Origin: Spirochaetota bacterium
Lineage (GTDB): Bacteria; Spirochaetota; Spirochaetia; DSM-27196; PWMO01
Length of the DNA stretch: 12,123 nt
Assembly: GCA_009908925.1 (NCBI GenBank)
Contig: JAAAOH010000273.1
Location: 1 to 12,123, forward strand
Reading direction: 5' to 3'
Program-made: the position numbers and the translations under genes
Notes under the pieces: generated by a model
Database searches by the model: none
Seen by the model: the letters and a program-made list of their open reading frames with translations, nothing else
What the model was told of the DNA's origin: nothing
Part shown: positions 1 through 6,792 of the stretch, piece by piece
Position numbering within the stretch: position 1 is the first letter of the stretch
How the letters are laid out: each line of letters begins with the position of its first letter

Positions 1-1
1 G

Positions 2-1072
2 ATCCGCACCATTCTCGGCGATGATCTTTTCAACGAGTACTGGTGGACCGGACAGATCGTGAATCACGACTCGGAGGACTGGGACAATCTGGTTGACCTC
101 GGCGAAGACGAGCTCGGCGATCACGTGATTATGAACCGTGAGGTCTTTGAGTCCGACCTGGCAATTGCGGTCGGACATACCATGGGGAATCCCTACGGTG
201 GATACTCCGGCGGCTACAAGCACGTTGCAACGGGCATCACCCACTGGCGCACCATCGCTGCGCACCACGTGCCCCACGTCATGCACCGCGATGACTTCAC
301 CCCGGTAAGCAGCCACAGCCTGATGCGCAAGAAGTTTGACGCGATCGGTCAGCACATGGAGAAGAAGATGGGGCGGAACTTCTTCCTCTGCGACGGCGTG
401 CTCGACACGAAGGGCCGACAGATCGCAGTGTTTGCGGGCTACGGCAAAGAGATGCAGCCGGCCTCCTGGGAGATCGCCGACAAGCGGACCTACGTGCCCT
501 GGGCCGAGAAGAAGTACGATGTGATGGTCTTCGGCATGCCGCAGTTCTTCCACTACGGAAACGGCCACGGCACCAATCCCATCCTCATCCTCCAGGCGAT
601 CGCGGCCAACGTCATACGTCACCGGCGCATCATGTCCGACCGCTGCGTCATCATCTGCTCGTCGACCTGCAACGGATGGTTCCACGATGAGGTCTTCACC
701 GGCTATCGTGAGCTCTATGATGTCTTTCAGAAGGATTACCACCAGACGCTTCCCGACGTGGAGCGCCACGGTGAGTACTTCACGCAGAACGAAGAGTTCA
801 TAAAGCGCTATCGCTTCGACTACGGGTTCCATCCCTATCACTGCTTCTCGATGGTCAGCTGCGGGCAGATCGCCGAGGACCACTGCGCGGCCGTCTACCT
901 CGTCGGTGCGCAGGAGCCGGGCTACGCGCGGGGGATGGGCATGAAGACGAGGGCGACATTCGAAGAGGCCCTCGAGGATGCCAAGAAGAAGTTCGTAGGA
1001 CCGAACCCCAACATTCTCGCACTGCCGCGCACCTTCAAGACCGCCGGCGTGCACCTCATGATGAAGGAATAG
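2..1072 (+). CDS. LarA-family (DUF2088) nickel-pincer hydroxyacid racemase/epimerase-like enzyme, 5'-truncated
   Basis: The frame is open to the left edge, so this is a C-terminal fragment of 356 residues; LarA proteins are usually about 420-430, so roughly 70 are missing. GTG at 59 is only an internal codon. Family signatures are clear: a NHD-x-(E/D)D-x(5)-LG stretch near the start, then GGYSGGYK, whose Lys (bases 218-220) matches LarA Lys184 that holds the nickel-pincer nucleotide cofactor. A His 16 residues later (266-268) matches His200. Ten residues before the Lys, where LarA has catalytic His174, this protein has Asn (188-190). The C-terminal half has a FHYGNGHGTNPI stretch that I recall from DUF2088 proteins. 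Known LarA enzymes racemise or epimerise alpha-hydroxyacids in the cytoplasm; the substrate here cannot be read from the sequence. TAG is followed 16 bases later by an ECF S-component gene, suggesting one operon. Family call is firm; reaction uncertain. Confidence 0.85.
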   Translation: MRTILGDDLFNEYWWTGQIVNHDSEDWDNLVDLGEDELGDHVIMNREVFESDLAIAVGHTMGNPYGGYSGGYKHVATGITHWRTIAAHHVPHVMHRDDFTPVSSHSLMRKKFDAIGQHMEKKMGRNFFLCDGVLDTKGRQIAVFAGYGKEMQPASWEIADKRTYVPWAEKKYDVMVFGMPQFFHYGNGHGTNPILILQAIAANVIRHRRIMSDRCVIICSSTCNGWFHDEVFTGYRELYDVFQKDYHQTLPDVERHGEYFTQNEEFIKRYRFDYGFHPYHCFSMVSCGQIAEDHCAAVYLVGAQEPGYARGMGMKTRATFEEALEDAKKKFVGPNPNILALPRTFKTAGVHLMMKE

Positions 1073-1075
1073 GAG

Positions 1076-1080
1076 AGGAG
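1076..1080 (+). promoter_or_regulatory. Ribosome binding site of the ECF S-component gene
   Basis: A GGAGAGGAG run begins at the stop of the LarA-like gene. Its last AGGAG lies 8 bases before ATG 1089, which supports that start and translation from the same message as the upstream gene. Confidence 0.75.
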
Positions 1081-1088
1081 CAACGACA

Positions 1089-1649
1089 ATGACAGCAACG
1101 ATAATTCGTTCGGAAAAGCCGATTGCCTTTGCCGGAGTGCCGGCAGTGCTGGTGGAGACGGTGTTCGTGGCAGCGACGGTTCTCATGCCGATCGCCGCGC
1201 ACAGCCTCGGCTGGCCGGTGTTCGTGGTACTGCCGATGTTCTGGGGCGTGATGCTCTCGGGCGTCGTCTTCGGGTGGAAGACCGGCCTCGTGGTCGGGGC
1301 GGTGTCGCCGGTGTTGAACTTCGTGCTGACCGGGATGCCGATGGCGCCGCTGGTGCCGATCATGACGGTCGAGCTCGCGGTCTACGGCGCGCTGCCGGCC
1401 CTTCTCGCGCAGAAGGCCTTCCGGGGTAACCTCTACATCGGCATGGCCATCTCGATGGTCGTCGGGCGCCTCGTCGTCCTCGCCGGGTTCCTGATGTTCC
1501 TCGGCGGTCCCGAGAGGCTTCCGGGCTGGCTGAGCATGCAGTTTCTGCCGGGTCTTCCGATGCAGGCCGCGCAGATTGTCCTCGTGCCGATCGTCGGTGG
1601 AATGATCATCCGCGCACTGCGCCGCGACGAAGGGGAAAACACGGCGTAG
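1089..1649 (+). CDS. ECF-type transporter S component (substrate-binding membrane subunit), substrate unknown
   Basis: This is a 186-residue, very hydrophobic protein with about six membrane helices (roughly residues 12-36, 42-61, 64-82, 88-109, 115-138 and 154-176) and a short charged C-terminal tail. Size, helix count and the MPMAPLVPIMTVELAVYG region before helix 4 fit S components of energy-coupling-factor vitamin/metal importers. No EcfA ATPase or EcfT gene is in the window, so it would have to share an energising module encoded elsewhere (group II style). It starts 16 bases after the LarA-like gene behind a strong Shine-Dalgarno. LarA clusters elsewhere can include nickel importers, and the LarA cofactor derives from nicotinic acid adenine dinucleotide, so a nickel or niacin-type substrate is a reasonable guess but unproven. 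Class assignment rests on topology and remembered motif similarity. Confidence 0.7.
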   Translation: MTATIIRSEKPIAFAGVPAVLVETVFVAATVLMPIAAHSLGWPVFVVLPMFWGVMLSGVVFGWKTGLVVGAVSPVLNFVLTGMPMAPLVPIMTVELAVYGALPALLAQKAFRGNLYIGMAISMVVGRLVVLAGFLMFLGGPERLPGWLSMQFLPGLPMQAAQIVLVPIVGGMIIRALRRDEGENTA

Positions 1650-1703
1650 GTGCCGCGAGCACCGGCTGCGGGCGGCCGAGCCCGGCCGCAGGTTGCACAC
1701 ATC

Positions 1704-2165
1704 ATGCTGAGTGTCTTCGAAGCCGGCCGCCTCGTCATTCGACTTGGCGGCGGCTGGCTCTATCCGCTGTTCGTTCTCTACATGGCCGCCGGACGGGGCG
1801 CGCAGCCCCTGTTCCGGGCGGCCGATGTGGTGAGTTGCGTGGATACGAAGATCGGGCAGGGCGCAATCTTCCTCTACGCCGCGCTCGGGATCGGTTCGGC
1901 GCGGGGGCAGCTCGCGAGTCGGCTGGCGGCGGACAAGGCCGGGCGGCTCGGCATCTTGCTTACCGCAGATGAGTGGGTTGATTCTCTCGAATGCCGAACC
2001 GAGTCGCTGCTGCACGACCTGGCGGAGCCGGCCCCTGCGGTGGAGACGCTCGAGGGACGGCTGAAGCGGGAGTTTCTCGAGGCGCCCGGGAGCTACGTTA
2101 CCGTCCACGACCTCGACCGGTCTCGCCCGGCGGCGCGCGCGGTGGAGAGCTACCTCTCCCATTGA
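1704..2165 (+). CDS. Hypothetical protein in the LarA-like/ECF-S cluster
   Basis: I do not recognise this family. From ATG 1704 it is 153 residues. A GTG at 1650, directly after the previous stop, would add 18 residues rich in Ala, Pro and Arg (MPRAPAAGGR...), which look non-coding. I prefer 1704, although only a weak AGG lies 11 bases upstream. The N-terminal half has two mildly hydrophobic stretches: a GGGWLYPLFVLYMAAG region and a GQGAIFLYAALGIGSA region containing no charge. The C-terminal half is soluble-looking, with several acidic and Leu-rich segments. Third codon positions are mostly G or C as in the neighbours, so it is probably a real gene. It follows the S component by 54 bases and precedes the large peptidase gene by 32. 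A role with the S component or LarA-like enzyme is only suggested by position. Confidence 0.55.
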   Translation: MLSVFEAGRLVIRLGGGWLYPLFVLYMAAGRGAQPLFRAADVVSCVDTKIGQGAIFLYAALGIGSARGQLASRLAADKAGRLGILLTADEWVDSLECRTESLLHDLAEPAPAVETLEGRLKREFLEAPGSYVTVHDLDRSRPAARAVESYLSH

Positions 2166-2197
2166 CATCCTCGTTGATCACGTGAATCTCTGGATGT

Positions 2198-5100
2198 ATG
2201 AGGGTTCTTCTCCCGCGCCGACTGCGCAGGCGCCGCCCGGCGGCACCGACCGTAATTGTCGTGATGTTTTGCCTGGCGGTGCTCGCGGTGCTCGTGAGCC
2301 CCGGCACCGCCGCGGCTGAAGCCGCCGCGCCGGCTGCGAGCGAATCTGCCGCGCCCGACACGCAGGCCGCGTTCGCGGGCTGGCGCGAGGTGCGCACCGA
2401 GCACTTTCGCATCATTTACGAGCCCGCCCATGAGGCTGCGGCGCGGGAGGTTATCTCCTTTGCCGAGGATGTCTACGCCGATGTGACCGACACCCTCGGC
2501 TACTATCCCGAGACGGTGCCGGTGGTCATTCGCGGGAGAACCGCGAGCGCAAACGGCTTCTATTCTCCGTTCCCCCATCACATATCTCTCTTTGTCACGA
2601 GTCCCTCGGGCGTGTGGATGGGCGCCCGCCACGAGAGCTGGCTCCGCGTGCTGCTGACCCACGAGCTCACGCACTTCGTCCAGTTCACCGATCGCACCGG
2701 CTTCTTCGGGGGACTCTCCCGCATCTTCGGGCACGATGTCTCGGTGTTTTCCTTTCCGTTCATGCCGGGCTGGTACGTTGAGGCGCCGACGACGCTCAAT
2801 GAGACGCGGCTGACCACCGGCGGACGCGGCCGCAATCCGTTCTTCGAGATGCAGGTGAAGGCGCCGGTTCTCGAGGGCAAGCTCTGGTCCCTCGATCAGG
2901 CCTCCTACGAGTCCGCCTTTGCTCCGCGCGGGCGCAATCCGTTCTTCGAGATGCAGGTGAAGGCGCCGGTTCTCGAGGGCAAGCTCTGGTCCCTCGATCA
3001 GGCCTCCTACGAGTCCGCCTTTGCTCCGCGCGGGCGCATCTATATCGCCGGTTACGTTCTCGCCGACTACCTGAGGCGTGCTTACGGCGAGGGGACCTAC
3101 GCGCGGGTGCATCGGGAGTTCGAGCGATTGCCCTTCTTCGGTGTCGAACGGGCAATACGGCGGGTCACCGGCGACGACGCAGAAGAAGTCTACGCGGACA
3201 TGCACGCCGACCTCATCCGGCGCTTCGCTCCCGACGCCCGTATGAGCACGGGTCGGCGGGTGTCTCCCGAAGCTCCCGGAAACTGGTACCTCCCGATTCC
3301 CACCGAGAGGGGGCTCTTCGGCTATGTGGATGCGGTTGACCGTCGAGCCGGCATCTACCGCAGCAGCGCCGCCTCCCTCACGCGCGCCGACGCCGAATGG
3401 ACCGGTGAGCTCGTGTTGCCGGTCCGACTCACCGATCCCTTCTCATTCGACGTCTCCGCCGACGGCTCCCGCATCGCCGTCGCTGTCACCCGGCAGGCGC
3501 CGAGCCACCGGGCAGGATCTGTCTCGTACTCCGAGCTCTGGCTCTACGATGTGGAGGGCGACGGGGTCGGCCCCGCGCGCCGGCTTACGAGCGGCGGCCG
3601 GCTGTGGCATCCGGCCCTTTCTGGGGACGGCTCGCACCTCGTTGCGGTGGAGCGGCGCGGCTCCTACAGCAGACTTGTCGAGGTTGATATAGACACCGGC
3701 GCCGTTCACGTGCTGCACGAACCCGACCGGGCGTCGGTTTACACGCCGCGAATTTCCCCCGACGGCACGCGCATCGTCTTCGTGGAGCATAGCCGGGGTT
3801 TTCAGGACGTGATGCTCCTCGAGGAGGGGCAGGGGGGCGCGGAGAACAGGGTGCGCGCCCTTGCCGGCCGGACGCGGGCAGGCGAGTACCTGCCGCGGTT
3901 TGCGGATGCCGAGACGCTCCTGTATTCCTCCGACCGCGATGGGAGACTGAACCTCTACTCCTATCACCTGCCGTCGGCGAGCGAGACCCTGGTCTTGGAG
4001 GATCGCATCGCCGCCTGGGCCGGCGTTGCGGTCGGCGAGGAGCTCCTCTACGGGAGCTACACGAGCGAAGGCTATACGCTGCGGCTCGCCGCCGCGGCTG
4101 CGGGCACCGCGACCGAAGCTGCCGCCGCTGGGGATGCTGCCGCCGCCGGGGACACGGACGCCGTGGACGTGGGTGCCACCGCCGTTGAGGGCGCCGCCGC
4201 GGGCGGCACGGGGGCTACCACGCCCCGACCCGCCCCCGACGTCAACGCCAGCTCCGCGGCGTCCCTCCTGCCGCCGGCCGCTCTTCCGCCACTCCCCGAA
4301 CCGCGCCCCTACCGGGACGTGCCACGACCGCTCGTCTGGGCCCCCTACCTGGAGCTCTACGCCGACACCGATGAGACGGTTCGACTGCCCGCGGGCGTCT
4401 ATCTCTACGGCGCCGGCATTCTCGGTCGCACGAGCTGGGATTCCATTCTGGCGGTGGATGCAGCCGCTCTCCAGCCGCGGGTCAGCCTCGGAGCGCGCTA
4501 CGCCCCGGGTCCCCTGACTCTCGCCTACGGCTTCGACTACCGCTATCGGCCGACCTCCGACGAAACCTACCGTGCCAGCATTGTGAACCAGGTGTCGGCA
4601 TCCGCCCTTCCGTGGTACGCCCGCCGCCCGGCGGCAGCCTCGGGGCTCTCCACGACGCTCGGCGCCGCCCTCGAGGCTGAACGGGAGTCGGGCGAGGCGT
4701 TCGACGCCGCGGCTACGTTCGAGACGGCAAGCGCGACTCGCGAGCTCGACCTGTCGGTCGGCGCACGCATCGCCCACGCGGCGTTCTCGCCACCGGCCGC
4801 CTACTTCGGCGGTTTCGCCACCGACGCGGGCGCCGAAGCCCGGTTCACCCCGCCGGTGCTCGACGCCGATGAGCCCCGCCTCGACACCTTTTTCGGGGCG
4901 GGCGTCCAGGTACCCACCGGCATCGGCCATCACGTGGCAGGTCTTCGCCTCGATGGCGCCGGCAGCACGTCCGGGTCTGTGGCGGGACAGCTGCCAGGGC
5001 CGGCCGGTGCGGACTGGGAGTCGGGCGATGCCGACATCAAGCTCGACGGGCGCGTCGAGTATCGCATGCCACTCGGAGTATATGACCAGCCGCTTCCGGG

Positions 5101-5500
5101 GCTCAGGCCGTACAAGCCGGCGCTCCTGGGGCTCGGCACGACCCTCTACGCCGAGAGCGCCCTCTACATCGATGCGAGCTCCGGGCGGGCCGAGGCGGAG
5201 GACGGCCTGTTCTTCGGGCTCGAGGCGGAGGGACGCTTCACACTGTTGCATCTCCCGCTTTCGGCAGGGGTCGGCGCGGTCGTGCGGGTCGACCGCAGCC
5301 TCTCGGAGCCCGTGGGAAGCGACGACACGCGCGTGTACTTCTTCGTCTCGTCCGACCTCACAACGCGCACCGGGGCGTTGCCTGGCGCCACCGATGGTGG
5401 TCCCGGCTCCGACGCGGCGCCGGGTGCCATCGGCCCCGGTTCAGCGCTCGGCCCGACGCTATCTGATCGACTCGTAGCCCCCGGGCACGCCGTTCGGTGA
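2198..5500 (+). CDS. Exported gluzincin-like peptidase / TolB-type propeller / C-terminal beta-barrel protein, with internal tandem duplication
   Basis: 1100 residues. An Arg-rich n-region and hydrophobic segment (residues about 17-35) ending in Ala-rich sequence form a signal peptide for export. Residues 155-159 read HELTH, and Trp192-Tyr-Val-Glu195 supplies the likely third zinc ligand, as in peptidase MA-like gluzincins. Residues about 380-630 contain PD40/TolB-like blades (SADG, SGDG and SPDG turns near 417, 471 and 517). Residues about 628-700 are an Ala/Gly/Pro linker. From about 715 to 1050, alternating aromatic/small-residue strands suggest an outer-membrane barrel. Residues 212-245 and 246-279 are identical repeats from a 102-bp DNA duplication. 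The last ~50 residues are Gly/Pro/Ala-rich and overlap the convergent cfa gene by 42 bases. No clear Shine-Dalgarno precedes ATG 2198, but the signal peptide fits this start. Envelope proteolysis or a scaffold role is inferred; substrate unknown. Confidence 0.8.
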   Translation: MRVLLPRRLRRRRPAAPTVIVVMFCLAVLAVLVSPGTAAAEAAAPAASESAAPDTQAAFAGWREVRTEHFRIIYEPAHEAAAREVISFAEDVYADVTDTLGYYPETVPVVIRGRTASANGFYSPFPHHISLFVTSPSGVWMGARHESWLRVLLTHELTHFVQFTDRTGFFGGLSRIFGHDVSVFSFPFMPGWYVEAPTTLNETRLTTGGRGRNPFFEMQVKAPVLEGKLWSLDQASYESAFAPRGRNPFFEMQVKAPVLEGKLWSLDQASYESAFAPRGRIYIAGYVLADYLRRAYGEGTYARVHREFERLPFFGVERAIRRVTGDDAEEVYADMHADLIRRFAPDARMSTGRRVSPEAPGNWYLPIPTERGLFGYVDAVDRRAGIYRSSAASLTRADAEWTGELVLPVRLTDPFSFDVSADGSRIAVAVTRQAPSHRAGSVSYSELWLYDVEGDGVGPARRLTSGGRLWHPALSGDGSHLVAVERRGSYSRLVEVDIDTGAVHVLHEPDRASVYTPRISPDGTRIVFVEHSRGFQDVMLLEEGQGGAENRVRALAGRTRAGEYLPRFADAETLLYSSDRDGRLNLYSYHLPSASETLVLEDRIAAWAGVAVGEELLYGSYTSEGYTLRLAAAAAGTATEAAAAGDAAAAGDTDAVDVGATAVEGAAAGGTGATTPRPAPDVNASSAASLLPPAALPPLPEPRPYRDVPRPLVWAPYLELYADTDETVRLPAGVYLYGAGILGRTSWDSILAVDAAALQPRVSLGARYAPGPLTLAYGFDYRYRPTSDETYRASIVNQVSASALPWYARRPAAASGLSTTLGAALEAERESGEAFDAAATFETASATRELDLSVGARIAHAAFSPPAAYFGGFATDAGAEARFTPPVLDADEPRLDTFFGAGVQVPTGIGHHVAGLRLDGAGSTSGSVAGQLPGPAGADWESGDADIKLDGRVEYRMPLGVYDQPLPGLRPYKPALLGLGTTLYAESALYIDASSGRAEAEDGLFFGLEAEGRFTLLHLPLSAGVGAVVRVDRSLSEPVGSDDTRVYFFVSSDLTTRTGALPGATDGGPGSDAAPGAIGPGSALGPTLSDRLVAPGHAVR
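2831..3038 (+). repeat. Exact in-frame tandem duplication, unit 102 bp, two copies
   Basis: Bases 2831-2936 are identical to 2933-3038, an offset of 102 and 106 matching bases. Identity stops at once on both sides: 2830 C against 2932 G, and 2937 A against 3039 T. The unit encodes 34 residues (RNPFFEMQVK... to ...FAPRG), so the frame is kept. It lies 16 residues after the predicted third zinc ligand of the peptidase domain. The absence of any base difference means it is either very recent or an assembly error. Confidence 0.97.
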
Positions 5501-6634
5501 GAGCACGATCTGCCACAGCTGATTCTTCCGTGCCCGGAAGCCGGAAGCCGAAGAGAGCAGGTAGTACTTCCACATGCGATAGAAGCGATCGCCGTAGCGC
5601 TCGCGAAGCTCGGGCCACGCGGCCTCGAAGTTGTCGACCCAGTGCATGAGCGTGGTGTCGTAGTAGGCACCGAAGTTGTGCCAGTCCTCGAGTACGAAAA
5701 TCTCCTCGACAGCGGAGGTGATCTGCTTTGCGGAGGGCAACATTGAGTTCGGGAAGATGTAGCGGGATATCCAGGGGTCGCCCTGCTGCACGGAGCGGTT
5801 TCCGCCGATCGTGTGGAGCAGGAAGAGGCCGTCGTCGGCGAGGAGCTTGCGCACCGTTTCCATGAAGGTGCGGTAGTTCTTGACGCCCACGTGCTCGAAC
5901 ATTCCGATCGAGACGATGCGGTCGAACGTGTCGTCTATCTCGCGATAGTCCTGAAGCCGTATGTCCACCGGCAGATCGCCCTTGTGCCTGTTCGCGTAGT
6001 CGACCTGCTCCTGCGAGACGGTCACGCCGACCACCTCGCAGCCGTAGTGCTCGGCCATGTAGCGGGCCGCACCGCCCCAGCCGCAGCCGATGTCCAGCAC
6101 GCGCATACCCGGTTCGAGCCCGAGCTTGCGCGCGCAGAGGTCGATTTTTGCTTCCTGAGCCTCGTCGAGCGTATTCGCGTCCTTCCAGTAGCCGCAGCTG
6201 TAGGTGAGTCGTGAGTCGAGCATCCGCTCGTACAGATCGTTTCCGATGTCGTAGTGGCGTTCGCCGATGGTGAACGCGCGCCTCGGGCTCTGCAGATTGA
6301 CGAGTTTGGCGCGGATCACGTCGAACGCCATAATGCGGGCGACCATCTTTCGTTCGAGTCCGGCCTGCAGAACCCGGGTCAGCATCTCATCGATGTGCTC
6401 GCAGTCCCACCACCCGTCCATGTAGGCCTCACCGAGGCCGAGGGTGGCTTCGGCGAGAACCCGACGGTAGAAGCGCTCATCATGTACCTGCACATCCCAG
6501 GGGCGATCCCCGTTGATGCGGATATCGGTGCCCTCGAGCAGGCGTTCGATCTTGCGACGGTATCGATTCGTGGAAGCCGAAGCGTCGCCGCCCGCTTCCG
6601 TCACCATTCGCGGTGTCGTAGTGGTCTGGCTCAT
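5459..6634 (-). CDS. cfa: Cyclopropane-fatty-acyl-phospholipid synthase
   Basis: 391 residues, close to the 382 of E. coli Cfa and closely similar to it in sequence as I recall it. The enzyme methylenates unsaturated acyl chains of membrane phospholipids using S-adenosylmethionine, at the inner face of the cytoplasmic membrane. Visible landmarks are HYDIGNDLY (128-136), YSCGYW with Cys147, the SAM-binding VLDIGCGWGG (179-188), MFEHVG with Glu247, LLHTIG with His274, and HNFGAYYDTTLMHW with Tyr325. These match the E. coli active-site and bicarbonate-binding residues (Cys139, Glu239, His266, Tyr317). The start at 6634 is set by AAGGAGGAG just upstream. The frame stays open to 6847, but that extension is Arg/Pro-rich and unlike Cfa. 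It is divergent from the MscS-type gene, and its 3' end overlaps the convergent peptidase-barrel gene by 42 bases. Confidence 0.96.
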   Translation of the reverse strand: MSQTTTTPRMVTEAGGDASASTNRYRRKIERLLEGTDIRINGDRPWDVQVHDERFYRRVLAEATLGLGEAYMDGWWDCEHIDEMLTRVLQAGLERKMVARIMAFDVIRAKLVNLQSPRRAFTIGERHYDIGNDLYERMLDSRLTYSCGYWKDANTLDEAQEAKIDLCARKLGLEPGMRVLDIGCGWGGAARYMAEHYGCEVVGVTVSQEQVDYANRHKGDLPVDIRLQDYREIDDTFDRIVSIGMFEHVGVKNYRTFMETVRKLLADDGLFLLHTIGGNRSVQQGDPWISRYIFPNSMLPSAKQITSAVEEIFVLEDWHNFGAYYDTTLMHWVDNFEAAWPELRERYGDRFYRMWKYYLLSSASGFRARKNQLWQIVLSPNGVPGGYESIR

Positions 6635-6636
6635 AG

Positions 6637-6645
6637 CTCCTCCTT
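6637..6645 (-). promoter_or_regulatory. Strong Shine-Dalgarno fixing the cfa start
   Basis: On the minus strand AAGGAGGAG sits two bases before ATG 6634, with its GGAGG core about five bases away. It selects this ATG over the longer in-frame extension that is open as far as 6847. Confidence 0.85.
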
Positions 6646-6698
6646 CGAGGCTGAGCCGGCGCGGCGAGATATGGGCCCGACGGCGAGCCTCTCTTAAA

Positions 6699-6727
6699 AG
6701 GATACCACCGTACCACCGCACTTTGTA
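6699..6727 (-). promoter_or_regulatory. Weak candidate promoter of cfa with tandem octamer in the spacer
   Basis: On the minus strand TACAAA (6722-6727, 3 of 6 matches to the -35 consensus) is followed after 17 bases by TATCCT (6699-6704, 4 of 6 to the -10). The spacer is almost filled by two adjacent copies of TACCACCG (plus-strand reading, 6703-6710 and 6711-6718), which could be a protein-binding site. This is the best match in the 158-base region between the divergent genes; I found no convincing promoter for the plus-strand gene there. Confidence 0.3.
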
Positions 6728-6792
6728 CCCCGGGCGGTTTGTCGGTGGCGCCTCTTCACCCCGGAGCCCGATCGGGTGTAAGAAGGGAGCTA

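Noticed and set aside
2162..2190. Perfect TTGACA (2162-2167) as a promoter for the peptidase-barrel gene, possibly giving a leaderless message
   Set aside because: At 17-base spacing the -10 would be AATCTC, with only two consensus matches. The box overlaps the stop of the previous gene and may be chance.
3443..5251. Long antisense open frame (602 codons) opposite the peptidase-barrel gene, and a 370-codon one at 1056-2168
   Set aside because: Such frames are expected opposite GC-rich genes. Their translations are Arg/Gly/Pro/His-rich with no recognisable domain, while the plus-strand products have clear signal, motif and domain structure.
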